A stretch of DNA of 8,299 nucleotides from an uncultured Bacilli bacterium (lineage in GTDB: Bacteria; Bacillota_I; Bacilli_A; RF39; UBA660): positions 1 through 8,299 of the forward strand of contig CAQRXS010000061.1 in assembly GCA_948874605.1 (NCBI GenBank). Direction: 5' to 3'. Each line of letters opens with the position of its first letter. The first letter of the stretch is position 1. Of the stretch, positions 1 to 6,031 are shown piece by piece. The translations under genes were made by a program, and so were the position numbers. The notes beneath the pieces are model-generated. The model did no database searches, was not told the DNA's origin, and saw only the letters and a list, made by a program, of their open reading frames with translations.

Positions 1-776
1 TCACTCAAACTATCTGCAAGTGTCTTGATTGTATCTGTTGCTACTCCATAGTTTAGTTCTCCTACTTCAAACGTATATTCTGGTTCTTTTGTTTTTACGA
101 AAGACTCGCCATCTAAGCTATAATAATAATATTTAACACTCGTATTATCAGAAGAGTTTTTGGCATCAACATATATCTGATTACTTAAATTTGTTACTTC
201 AAAATTACTACTTGGAGTTTCTCTATCAAATTCCGTTTGATGAGTTGCTATAGCCGTTATTTTACTACTAAATATTTGATTCATAAACTCTTCTTCATTT
301 GGAGTATTTTCATCTAGCCATATTCTTAACTCAAATGTTTTACTTTGATTCACATCTAAATATCCTGTTTCTAACTTTCTTGCAGTTGTAGCATTACTAA
401 GCGTTGTAGGAACAGTTTCTTTTTCTTTTAGTGTAAAGATACTATCTTCAAATAGAATATCAAAATAATCCAAATTTTCAAATGTCGTATTATTTAATAT
501 TTCTAAGTTGATTTGATAAGAAGCATAGGACTCACATGTATTTGTAATTGTAAAGGTATAAGGTGTTAGGGACTTCCCTTCTTCTTTAGTAATAGGAAAA
601 GCATTCTCTAAACTTATTGGATTTTGTTCTTCAAAGGAAACTCTAAAACATCCAGTTGTTATTGTATTGGTACTATCAGCTGTTAATGTAATTTGCCATA
701 ATGCAAAACTTACACCACTTATCATTCCGATTGTTAATACAATGATTCCTAAAATAATCGCTTTTTTCTTATTCAT
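1..776 (-). CDS. Secreted SipW-type signal peptide protein (TasA/camelysin-like) with Fn3-like module, C-terminus cut by window edge
   Basis: The reverse strand is open for 258 codons from the ATG at 774-776 to the left edge, so the end of the protein is missing. The start is supported by AGGTG at 784-788, seven bases upstream. Residues 2-5 are NKKK, then a hydrophobic run (about 6-24) ends in VSFA|LWQ, a likely cleavage point. This resembles signal peptides cut by SipW-type signal peptidase in TasA/camelysin proteins. Residues about 28-175 are rich in Thr, Asn and Ser, with segments such as NTITTGCF, LTPYTFTITNTC and FELRIWLDEN, consistent with a beta-sandwich. From about residue 180 a second module (QIYVDA...YYYSLDGESF...YTFEVGEL) reads like an Fn3/Ig-type domain. 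The protein is presumably exported and may be surface-bound or part of a matrix. No SipW peptidase gene is visible here. The general class is fairly secure; the precise role is unknown. Confidence 0.65.
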   Translation of the reverse strand, partial: MNKKKAIILGIIVLTIGMISGVSFALWQITLTADSTNTITTGCFRVSFEEQNPISLENAFPITKEEGKSLTPYTFTITNTCESYASYQINLEILNNTTFENLDYFDILFEDSIFTLKEKETVPTTLSNATTARKLETGYLDVNQSKTFELRIWLDENTPNEEEFMNQIFSSKITAIATHQTEFDRETPSSNFEVTNLSNQIYVDAKNSSDNTSVKYYYYSLDGESFVKTKEPEYTFEVGELNYGVATDTIKTLADSLS

Positions 777-840
777 ATCCTACACCTACTACTTTTTATA
801 ATGTCTCATTTTTCCAAAAGTATTACAAAACGTCATACTC

Positions 841-880
841 TACTTAAAATAAGTATAAAATGTTTTATTCCCTAAGTGAA
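841..880 (-). promoter_or_regulatory. Putative promoter with overlapping dyad for the secreted-protein gene
   Basis: Reading leftward, TTCACT (880-875) and TATACT (857-852) are 17 bases apart. They match the vegetative -35 and -10 consensus at 4 of 6 and 5 of 6 positions, and predict a leader of about 70 bases. A short inverted repeat, TACTT/AAGTA with a 5-base loop (841-855), overlaps the -10 and predicted start and could be an operator. The rest of the 777-920 gap shows no convincing terminator for the gene ending at 921, so readthrough is possible. Confidence 0.35.
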
Positions 881-920
881 TATGGCTATACATTCTAAAT
901 TTATAAATTAAAAAAGCTCA

Positions 921-2510
921 CTATTTTTCATGTGAACTATATTTTTTTGCTATCTCCTCTGCTATTTTTATTCCATCCATTGCACTTGATGTTATGCCAC
1001 CAGCATAACCCGCTCCCTCACCACACGGATATATTCCTAAAATATTAGATACTCCGTTGTTATCTCGTTCAATTCGAACAGGGCTTGAAGTTCTACTTTC
1101 AACACCAAGAAGAATGGTGTCATCCGCGGAAAAACCTTTAATTTTAGAATCAAAGTAATCAATAGCTTCTTTTAGAGAATCTCCTATAAAGGCTGGAAAT
1201 AATTCATTTAAATTTGCGAAAGTACATTTTCCTTTTGTAATTAAATCGATATTGCCAAAATGTGAACTTACTCTATTTTCTTTAAAATCTTTATATAATT
1301 GTATAGGAATATTTCCATTTCCAAGATTAAATGCTTTTTGTTCTAGGACGCGTTGGAAATAGATGCCATCTAATGGATTTTCTCCAAAGTCTTTTGATGA
1401 GACTGTTACAATCATAGCCGAATTTGCAGTTGTAGTATCGCGATTTGATTCACTCATACCATTTATAGCAAGTCTATTTTTCTCACTTGATGCGTTTACC
1501 ACATATCCTCCTGGACACATACAAAAAGAATAAACTCCTCTTCCCTCTTTTGTGGTATAAGTCAACTTATAATTAGCTGGGGGTAAATATTTGGAAGTGC
1601 TCCCAAACATTGCATCATTTATCATAGCTTGTGAATGCATTATTCGTAGCCCAACTGCAAAAGGCTTGGATTTCATAAACAATCCTTTTTGATAAAGCAT
1701 TTCAAAAGTATCTCTTGCACTATGACCTATCGCTAAAACCAAAATGTCAGTACTCATCCATTTTCCATTTACACAAATTCTTTTTAAGCAATTATTTTTT
1801 GTCTCTATATCCGTTAACTTATGTTGAAAATAAAACGAGCCGCCCATCGAAATTATCTTTTCTCGCATTTTTTTTATAATTTCACATAATTTATCTGTTC
1901 CAATATGTGGATGACTATCGTATAAAATCTCAGGATTCGCTCCACATTCGATAAAAATCTCTAGTACTTTTTTACCACGATGTAATTTATCTTTTACCAT
2001 CGTATTTAGTTTTCCGTCTGAAAATGTTCCTGCTCCACCTTCTCCAAATTGAACATTACTTTCTTCGTTTAATATTCCTGTAGACCAAAAATGATTTACA
2101 GAAGCAATTCGATCATCAACTTTTTCACCACGTTCTAATATAATTGGTTGGTATCCTTGCTGAGCCAAGAAATATGCACAAAAAAGACCAGAGGGGCCGC
2201 TTCCAACAATTACAGGTCGAGCCAAAAGAGCCTCGTTTCCACTTTTTGGAAACTGATATTTCTCAATAGGTGTTAGAAAAACATCTTCACTTTGATACTT
2301 TTGTAAAATACTTTCTTCACTAGATAATAATACATCCACTTCAAAAATATAAAAAACAGTAGGTTTTTTCCTCGCATCAATAGAACGCTTCATAATTTTT
2401 ATTGATAATATCTCAGATTCTTTTATTTTAAACTTTTTTGCAATTGCTTTTTTTAGATTATTCAATGTATATTTTTGAACTTCAATTTTTATTTGCCGAA
2501 TCCGAATCAT
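921..2510 (-). CDS. FAD-dependent dehydrogenase, COG2509-type
   Basis: This 529-residue flavoprotein is complete. Residues 1 to about 75 form the small basic alpha/beta domain (MIRIRQIKIEV...LKKAIAKKFKI) that precedes the FAD domain in COG2509 proteins. The dinucleotide-binding motif GSGPSG is at 103-108, and LERG at 125-128 ends the second strand of the Rossmann fold. VQFGEGGAGTFSDGKL (153-168) is a hallmark segment of this family. The C-terminal FAD-contact motif GEGAGYAGG is at 497-505. The natural substrate of the family is not established; a cytosolic redox role is inferred. AGGTG (2516-2520) lies inside the last codons of the upstream flavoprotein gene, five bases before the ATG, and only two bases separate the genes, so translation is very likely coupled. 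The family call is secure; the reaction is unknown. Confidence 0.9.
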   Translation of the reverse strand: MIRIRQIKIEVQKYTLNNLKKAIAKKFKIKESEILSIKIMKRSIDARKKPTVFYIFEVDVLLSSEESILQKYQSEDVFLTPIEKYQFPKSGNEALLARPVIVGSGPSGLFCAYFLAQQGYQPIILERGEKVDDRIASVNHFWSTGILNEESNVQFGEGGAGTFSDGKLNTMVKDKLHRGKKVLEIFIECGANPEILYDSHPHIGTDKLCEIIKKMREKIISMGGSFYFQHKLTDIETKNNCLKRICVNGKWMSTDILVLAIGHSARDTFEMLYQKGLFMKSKPFAVGLRIMHSQAMINDAMFGSTSKYLPPANYKLTYTTKEGRGVYSFCMCPGGYVVNASSEKNRLAINGMSESNRDTTTANSAMIVTVSSKDFGENPLDGIYFQRVLEQKAFNLGNGNIPIQLYKDFKENRVSSHFGNIDLITKGKCTFANLNELFPAFIGDSLKEAIDYFDSKIKGFSADDTILLGVESRTSSPVRIERDNNGVSNILGIYPCGEGAGYAGGITSSAMDGIKIAEEIAKKYSSHEK

Positions 2511-2512
2511 GC

Positions 2513-3742
2513 TTACACCTCTTTTTTACTTTTTTTATTAATATCTCTTCCAGCCAACATTCCGCTCATCCATGCAAAGCCGAGATTATATCCTCCACAT
2601 TCTCCATCAACATCTAATAGTTCTCCTACTACATAAAGGCCTTTATTTTTTAAAGACTCCATAGTTTCTAAATTTACCTCATTTAGTCTCACTCCACCGC
2701 AAGAAACCTGAGCATTTGAAAACTCTTTTGTTCCGATAATTTCTAAAGGAAAACTTGTCAAATATTTTTCTAATTTTTCTCTTTCTTCCTTTGTTAAATC
2801 TTGATAATACTTATTATCCTCTATCTTTAAGATATCTAAAATAGTTTCAACTAACTTATAATTCAAAATACATTCTAAAATCTCTTTTATTGTTCGATTT
2901 TTGACAATTGTATTTTGACGAGTTAGAAAGGTATCTACATTCTCTTTTAAAAACGGTAAGAAATTAATTTTTAAATTTATCTTTTCTTTGTGAGATAACC
3001 CTAAGCTTGCATAACGACTTAAATTAAAAACACAAATACCACTAATTCCATAATCCGTAAGCTGTACTTCTCCGAAATCTTCTTTTAAAAACTCGCTATT
3101 TTTATAAATTGATACTTTTGCTTCACATCGTACACCAGCCCATTTTTTTAAGAATGCTCCTTTAGATATCAATTGGACTAGTGACGGAAGAGGTTCTATC
3201 ACAGTCAAATCAAAGGATTTTGCAAGATTATATCCGTTTGAAAATTCACCATTTTTCAAAGAAGCATTTGAACCATTTGCAAGTACAACTTGATCAAATT
3301 GATAAACTTCATTTTCGGTAAATACTTGAAATATTTCATTTTTTTTGCAAACTTTTATTACACTTACATCAGTTAAAAACTTTACCCCTTTATTTTTAGC
3401 TTCTAATAAAAGCGCATTTCGAATGCTAGATGCTTGGTTGGAATATGGGTAATAATAACCATTTTTATTTTTAGGAATAATTCCAAGATTAGTGAAGAAA
3501 TTTAATATTTCGTGTTGATTTTCTTTGGTAATTACTTGAGGTAACAGTTCTTCATCTTCTGAGTGATAACGCGAAAGTTCTTGGTTCTCGTTCCAATAAT
3601 TACACCTACCATTTCCGGTTATAAGAATTTTCTTTCCACAATCTTTTTTCTTTTCAAACACAAATATTTCGTTTTTTTCATTCTTGGCATAGATTGCCGT
3701 TACAAGGCCTGATGCTCCACCACCTACAATTGCAATTTTCAT
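2513..3742 (-). CDS. NAD(P)/FAD-dependent oxidoreductase, BaiN/YhiN/HI0933-type
   Basis: This 409-residue flavoprotein has the usual length for the HI0933-like family. The FAD-binding motif GGGASG is at residues 7-12. The family signature GKKILITGNGRCN is at 36-48, where FAD and the active site meet. LTDYGISG lies in the middle domain. The C-terminal FAD-closing motif GELLDVDGECGGYN...WMSG is at 373-394. Family members include E. coli YhiN and the clostridial BaiN, which was linked to bile-acid 7-dehydroxylation; most members are housekeeping proteins of unknown substrate, so a bile-acid role should not be assumed. GGAG at 3751-3754, eight bases before the ATG, supports the start. It is the first gene of a two-gene leftward operon with the COG2509-type dehydrogenase. 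Confidence 0.9.
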   Translation of the reverse strand: MKIAIVGGGASGLVTAIYAKNEKNEIFVFEKKKDCGKKILITGNGRCNYWNENQELSRYHSEDEELLPQVITKENQHEILNFFTNLGIIPKNKNGYYYPYSNQASSIRNALLLEAKNKGVKFLTDVSVIKVCKKNEIFQVFTENEVYQFDQVVLANGSNASLKNGEFSNGYNLAKSFDLTVIEPLPSLVQLISKGAFLKKWAGVRCEAKVSIYKNSEFLKEDFGEVQLTDYGISGICVFNLSRYASLGLSHKEKINLKINFLPFLKENVDTFLTRQNTIVKNRTIKEILECILNYKLVETILDILKIEDNKYYQDLTKEEREKLEKYLTSFPLEIIGTKEFSNAQVSCGGVRLNEVNLETMESLKNKGLYVVGELLDVDGECGGYNLGFAWMSGMLAGRDINKKSKKEV

Positions 3743-3763
3743 AAAATCAACTCCGTCTCAATA

Positions 3764-3772
3764 ATTATAGCA
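3764..3772 (-). promoter_or_regulatory. Extended -10 promoter of the flavoprotein operon
   Basis: Read leftward, TGCTATAAT is a perfect extended -10 (TGn plus TATAAT), 22 bases upstream of the flavoprotein ATG. No good -35 lies at the usual distance, which is tolerated when the TGn element is present. It mirrors the tRNA promoter on the other strand (GCTATAAT at 3811-3818), making a divergent pair. Confidence 0.5.
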
Positions 3773-3790
3773 AAAAAATCAAAATTTTTT

Positions 3791-3818
3791 CTCACAAAAT
3801 AAAAAATTATGCTATAAT
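3791..3818 (+). promoter_or_regulatory. Promoter of tRNA-Leu
   Basis: A perfect TATAAT (3813-3818) is preceded by TGC (3810-3812), giving a full extended -10. CTCACA at 3791-3796 is a 4 of 6 match to the -35 with a 16-base spacer. The tRNA begins 12 bases after the -10, which suits a very short leader. Confidence 0.7.
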
Positions 3819-3830
3819 AAATATGTACTT

Positions 3831-3917
3831 GCTTTTGTGGCGGAATTGGTAGACGCGCTGGACTCAAAATCCAGTGATAGTGATATCATGTGGGTTCGAT
3901 TCCCACCAAAAGCACCA
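3831..3917 (+). tRNA. tRNA-Leu (anticodon CAA, reads UUG)
   Basis: The 87-base gene folds as a complete class II tRNA. Acceptor arms GCTTTTG (3831-3837) and CAAAAGC (3907-3913) pair over 7 bp, followed by discriminator A and an encoded CCA (3915-3917). The D loop contains TTGGTAGA. The anticodon stem CTGGA/TCCAG (3858-3862, 3870-3874) encloses the loop CTCAAAA, so the anticodon is CAA at 3865-3867. The long variable arm TGATA/TATCA is typical of leucine tRNAs. The T arm GTGGG/CCCAC holds TTCGATT. It has its own promoter and terminator, so it is a single-gene unit. Leucine tRNAs are frequent integration sites, but I found no second copy of its 3' end in the window. Confidence 0.97.
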
Positions 3918-3928
3918 AATTGATTGAT

Positions 3929-3955
3929 AACTCGAACTTCTAGTTTCGAGTTTTT
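3929..3955 (+). terminator. Rho-independent terminator after tRNA-Leu
   Basis: AACTCGAA (3929-3936) pairs perfectly with TTCGAGTT (3945-3952) across an 8-base loop, and a run of five T (3951-3955) follows. It starts 12 bases after the CCA end, as expected for a terminator of the tRNA unit. Confidence 0.85.
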
Positions 3956-3967
3956 ATATGTCTAAAA

Positions 3968-3996
3968 TTGTGATAAAATATTTATATAACTTTAAT
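3968..3996 (+). promoter_or_regulatory. Putative promoter(s) for the HYT-NGL protein gene
   Basis: Two readings are possible. TTGTGA (3968-3973) and TTTAAT (3991-3996), 17 bases apart, match -35 and -10 at 4 of 6 and 5 of 6 positions. Alternatively TGATAAAAT (3971-3979) is an extended -10 with a 5 of 6 hexamer but a poor -35. Either lies between the tRNA terminator and the next gene. Thirteen of 14 bases starting at 3968 recur upstream of the AraC-type gene (5124-5137). Confidence 0.4.
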
Positions 3997-4018
3997 TGAT
4001 TATGTCAATTTAATCAAT
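3995..4018 (+). repeat. Inverted repeat, possible operator or leader hairpin
   Basis: ATTGATTA (3995-4002) and TAATCAAT (4011-4018) are perfect 8-bp inverted arms around an 8-base spacer. The repeat begins at the end of the putative -10 at 3991-3996 and covers the predicted start of transcription, the usual place for a repressor site. Further related words (ATCAATATA at 4040, ATAATCATTG at 4046) follow before the ribosome site. All are AT-rich, so chance is not excluded. Confidence 0.4.
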
Positions 4019-4070
4019 GCACTTACACATTGAAAAAAAATCAATATAATCATTGTAGGAGAAAAAAATT

Positions 4071-4829
4071 ATGAAAACAGAAAATATAAAAATTTTGGAT
4101 ATACAGAATATAGATATTCAATTTTCCTTTTTTCATTATACAAATATTAAAAATATTGAAAGTATTTCTAAAAATGGTTTGATTTCTAAAATTGGGGATA
4201 GCGCTACTGGTATAGAATTAACAGAGAAAATTTTTTTTGCTATTGGTCCAAAGGGTGTCTTTTCTATTTTTGATTCTTGGATAAGATGGTTAATTGCTAA
4301 AAGATTAACAGACCTACCAGGAGAAAAAGCCGATCTTCCTTTCTATCGTTTTTGTACATTTGTGATGCGCTTACCATTAATTCATCACTTAGTAGCTATT
4401 ATTGTTAATATAGTAGTTTGGTTTGAATTTAAATTTAGACCATTTAAAATAAAGGCTTTTAAGATTATGAAAGATATACTAGACAATAGTTGTTTTTTAC
4501 TACTTGATTTAGAAGAAGAAATTGATTTTTCATATAGAGATATTGATGAGGTAAAATCTCAAAGATTTAATAGAAAATTATTAAAAACTTTGTATGCAAA
4601 GCAAAGCAAAATGAATAGTAAAAAAATGGATTATTGGAATATGCATACATTTAGTAATGTAAATATACCTCCAAATAAGATAACTTTGGTTAAACTTAAT
4701 AACTCCTATGATTGCTTAAGTATCTTATTATGGATGATAGAACATACCCAACTAGATTTGAAAGTGTTAGCACCATTTTTATATGAATTTTTAAACTACT
4801 ATAATTTCTTAAATGGAAATTGTAATTAA
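4071..4829 (+). CDS. Uncharacterised protein with HYT...NGL N-terminus (possible ADP-ribosyltransferase-fold) and a hydrophobic central segment
   Basis: A complete 252-residue frame starts at ATG 4071 behind AGGAG (4057-4061, nine-base spacing). I know similar unnamed proteins from gut Clostridia and Bacilli only as hypothetical proteins. FFHYTNIKNIESISKNGL (20-37) matches the opening of many ADP-ribosyltransferase-fold proteins (DarT, RNA phosphotransferase and related toxins), where HYT contacts NAD and NGL ends the first helix. Other likely conserved blocks are IGDSATGIE (41-49), LDLEEEIDFSYRDIDEV (145-161) and YWNMHT (188-193). Residues about 103-118 (LIHHLVAIIVNIVVWF) are hydrophobic enough for one membrane segment. 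I do not see a clear catalytic Glu motif, so activity is uncertain. It stands alone between the tRNA unit and a decayed transporter, with no antitoxin-like gene beside it. ART fold is inference; a toxin, immunity or housekeeping role cannot be told apart. Confidence 0.6.
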   Translation: MKTENIKILDIQNIDIQFSFFHYTNIKNIESISKNGLISKIGDSATGIELTEKIFFAIGPKGVFSIFDSWIRWLIAKRLTDLPGEKADLPFYRFCTFVMRLPLIHHLVAIIVNIVVWFEFKFRPFKIKAFKIMKDILDNSCFLLLDLEEEIDFSYRDIDEVKSQRFNRKLLKTLYAKQSKMNSKKMDYWNMHTFSNVNIPPNKITLVKLNNSYDCLSILLWMIEHTQLDLKVLAPFLYEFLNYYNFLNGNCN

Positions 4830-4830
4830 A

Positions 4831-5129
4831 AATGTTATTCCCCTTCTCTCTGCCACTGATACAATGAATTATCTAAAGGGACCATACTAAATACCGCTAA
4901 TACTGTTACAGCAAACTTATCCGAAATGATTGATAATGTTTGTGAGATTATGGTTGTCTTTATAAAAGTCATTATAATGATTTTTATATTTCTAAAAACT
5001 AATTGGATTATTGGAATCATTGTATTACTCTTAGAATTATTGTATTTGAAAACATTTGATTATCGTAATGTCAATAGTACCAAATATTTATTTTTTACAA
5101 CTATTGAAGCATTAAACCTAATTTTGTGA
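4831..5129 (+). pseudogene. Decayed fragment of a membrane transporter (possibly MFS)
   Basis: This 345-base gap between genes is not empty. From 4860 to the TGA at 5127-5129 one frame reads YNELSKGTILNTANTVTANL..., followed by two hydrophobic helices (IMVVFIKVIIMIFIFL and WIIGIIVLLLELLYL). Just upstream the same sense continues in another frame (VIPLLSATDTMNYLKG, 4834-4881), while the first frame is closed by TGA at 4857. This looks like one frameshift between about 4857 and 4890 in a former polytopic protein. The internal ATG at 4926 has no ribosome site, so a free 67-residue protein is unlikely. AraC regulators with a GyrI-like domain often sit next to drug exporters, which fits the gene that follows. 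The transporter identity is inference from the pattern; a small real membrane protein is the alternative. Confidence 0.45.
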
Positions 5130-5140
5130 TAAACTATACT
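5124..5140 (+). promoter_or_regulatory. Putative promoter of the AraC-type regulator gene
   Basis: TATACT (5135-5140) is a 5 of 6 match to the -10; the -35 region (TTAAAC, 5112-5117) is weak. An overlapping TGATAAACT (5127-5135) could act as an extended -10. The predicted start falls at or just before the palindrome at 5146-5161. A weak core promoter would suit an activated or self-regulated gene. Confidence 0.35.
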
Positions 5141-5145
5141 TTGTA

Positions 5146-5161
5146 AAAGAAACGTTTCTTT
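5146..5161. promoter_or_regulatory. Perfect 16-bp palindrome, probable operator
   Basis: AAAGAAACGTTTCTTT is an exact palindrome centred on CG (5153/5154). Its core AAACGTTT resembles operators of the LacI/PurR type, which also have a central CG. It lies right after the putative -10 and just before the ribosome site, so a bound protein would block transcription or early elongation. AraC proteins usually bind asymmetric direct repeats, so the cognate factor may be another protein. Confidence 0.55.
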
Positions 5162-5168
5162 GGGGGTG
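5162..5168 (+). promoter_or_regulatory. Ribosome binding site that sets the AraC-type gene start
   Basis: GGGGGTG lies six bases before ATG 5175. The frame can be extended to a TTG at 5160, but that start would place the ribosome site inside the coding region, so the ATG at 5175 is preferred. Confidence 0.75.
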
Positions 5169-5174
5169 ATTCAC

Positions 5175-5957
5175 ATGAATATTTATAAGAAATTAAATGA
5201 AATTACTAAGTATATTGAAGATAATTTAGAGCAAGAAATTAATTATGAAATTTTAGCTAGATTTTTAGGCGTTAATGTGTACACTATGCAAAGATTTTTT
5301 ACGATGATTGCAGATATTTCTTTATCAGAATATATTAGAAAAAGAAGATTATCTAATGCTGGATTTGATTTATATAATAGCAAGATAAAAATCATAGACT
5401 TAGCTATTAAGTATCAATATGATAATGCCACATCATTTTCGCGAGCATTTGAACGTTTTCATGGAGTCAAACCAAGTTTAGTTAGTAAAAATAGCAGACT
5501 TAAAAATTTTCCTAGAATTGTCTTTTGTGAAAATGTCAATACTACTATTGAGCTTGATTATGAGATAATTGAACTGTGTGAGCTTAATTTATATGGAATT
5601 TGTATTAAAACTACTAATAATGCTATTGGGACTGATGCACCATTATTTGTTAAAACTATGAAAAAAAAATATGGAAATATAGAATATGGAATGACTACTT
5701 ATACTAAAGAGCGTGAAGAATGTGAAAAATATTATTGTTTATATGATAAAAAAATGGATAACTTTGAACATATTAAAATCCCGCCTAGTAAATGGTTAAA
5801 ATTTAAAATTGACTCTCGAAATTCAAATGATATCCAAGAAAAAATAATGTTATTTTATCAAAAATTTTTACCATCTTGTAAGTATAACTTAAAAGAACTT
5901 CCTGAGCTAGAATATTATCACGAAGATAGGACTGATTTTTTGGTAGCAATTTATTAA
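5175..5957 (+). CDS. AraC-family transcriptional regulator with GyrI-like effector-binding domain
   Basis: The 260-residue protein starts at ATG 5175. The DNA-binding half comes first: one helix-turn-helix at about residues 24-44 (YEILARFLGVNVYTMQRFF) and a second at about 73-103, ending in the AraC signature SFSRAFERFHGVKPS. Residues about 115-260 match the GyrI-like/SOUL-type ligand-binding fold, with the typical WLKFKI strand and a terminal EYYHEDRTDFLVAIY. This order is that of the Rob-like regulators that sense small hydrophobic compounds and often control efflux. It acts in the cytosol on DNA. The decayed membrane-protein fragment upstream may be its former target. The ATPase gene begins 74 bases downstream on the same strand, so cotranscription is possible. 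The domain assignment is firm; ligand and targets are unknown. Confidence 0.88.
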   Translation: MNIYKKLNEITKYIEDNLEQEINYEILARFLGVNVYTMQRFFTMIADISLSEYIRKRRLSNAGFDLYNSKIKIIDLAIKYQYDNATSFSRAFERFHGVKPSLVSKNSRLKNFPRIVFCENVNTTIELDYEIIELCELNLYGICIKTTNNAIGTDAPLFVKTMKKKYGNIEYGMTTYTKEREECEKYYCLYDKKMDNFEHIKIPPSKWLKFKIDSRNSNDIQEKIMLFYQKFLPSCKYNLKELPELEYYHEDRTDFLVAIY

Positions 5958-5996
5958 CTGATAAAAATGATACCGAAAAAGTCAGTCTTTTCTTTT

Positions 5997-6012
5997 GCAA
6001 ATTTGCTATGTT
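5997..6012 (+). promoter_or_regulatory. Weak extended -10 with short palindrome before the ATPase gene
   Basis: GCAAATTTGC (5997-6006) is a 10-bp palindrome, and its last bases begin TGCTATGTT (6004-6012), an extended -10 with a 4 of 6 hexamer. No good -35 is seen. It could give the ATPase gene its own start, but the signal is weak. Confidence 0.2.
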
Positions 6013-6018
6013 TACTGT

Positions 6019-6024
6019 GAGGGG
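6019..6024 (+). promoter_or_regulatory. Ribosome binding site that sets the ATPase start
   Basis: GAGGGG ends seven bases before ATG 6032. An in-frame ATG at 6008 lies upstream of this site and has no ribosome site of its own, so the protein most likely starts at 6032, giving 623 residues rather than 631. Confidence 0.75.
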
Positions 6025-6031
6025 ATGTATT

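Noticed and set aside
819..839. AGTAT/ATACT inverted repeat upstream of the secreted-protein gene
   Set aside because: Only 5-bp arms with an 11-base spacer in AT-rich DNA; easily due to chance.
903..935. Possible terminator after the COG2509-type gene (AAAAATAG...CTTTTTT)
   Set aside because: The stem has a mismatch and almost no G-C pairs, so it is not convincing.
4857..4859. TGA read as Trp (Mycoplasma-type code) making the relic a longer gene
   Set aside because: Trp is TGG in the long genes and none contains in-frame TGA; the upstream extension in that frame is also short and meaningless.
4835..5020. Reverse-strand frame of 61 codons
   Set aside because: It lies antisense to the transporter relic and its hydrophobic look follows from the AT-rich sense strand; it has no supporting context.
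5975..5996. GAAAAAG/CTTTTC hairpin followed by TTTT after the AraC-type gene
   Set aside because: The stem is mostly A-T with a bulge and the T run is short; too weak to call a terminator.
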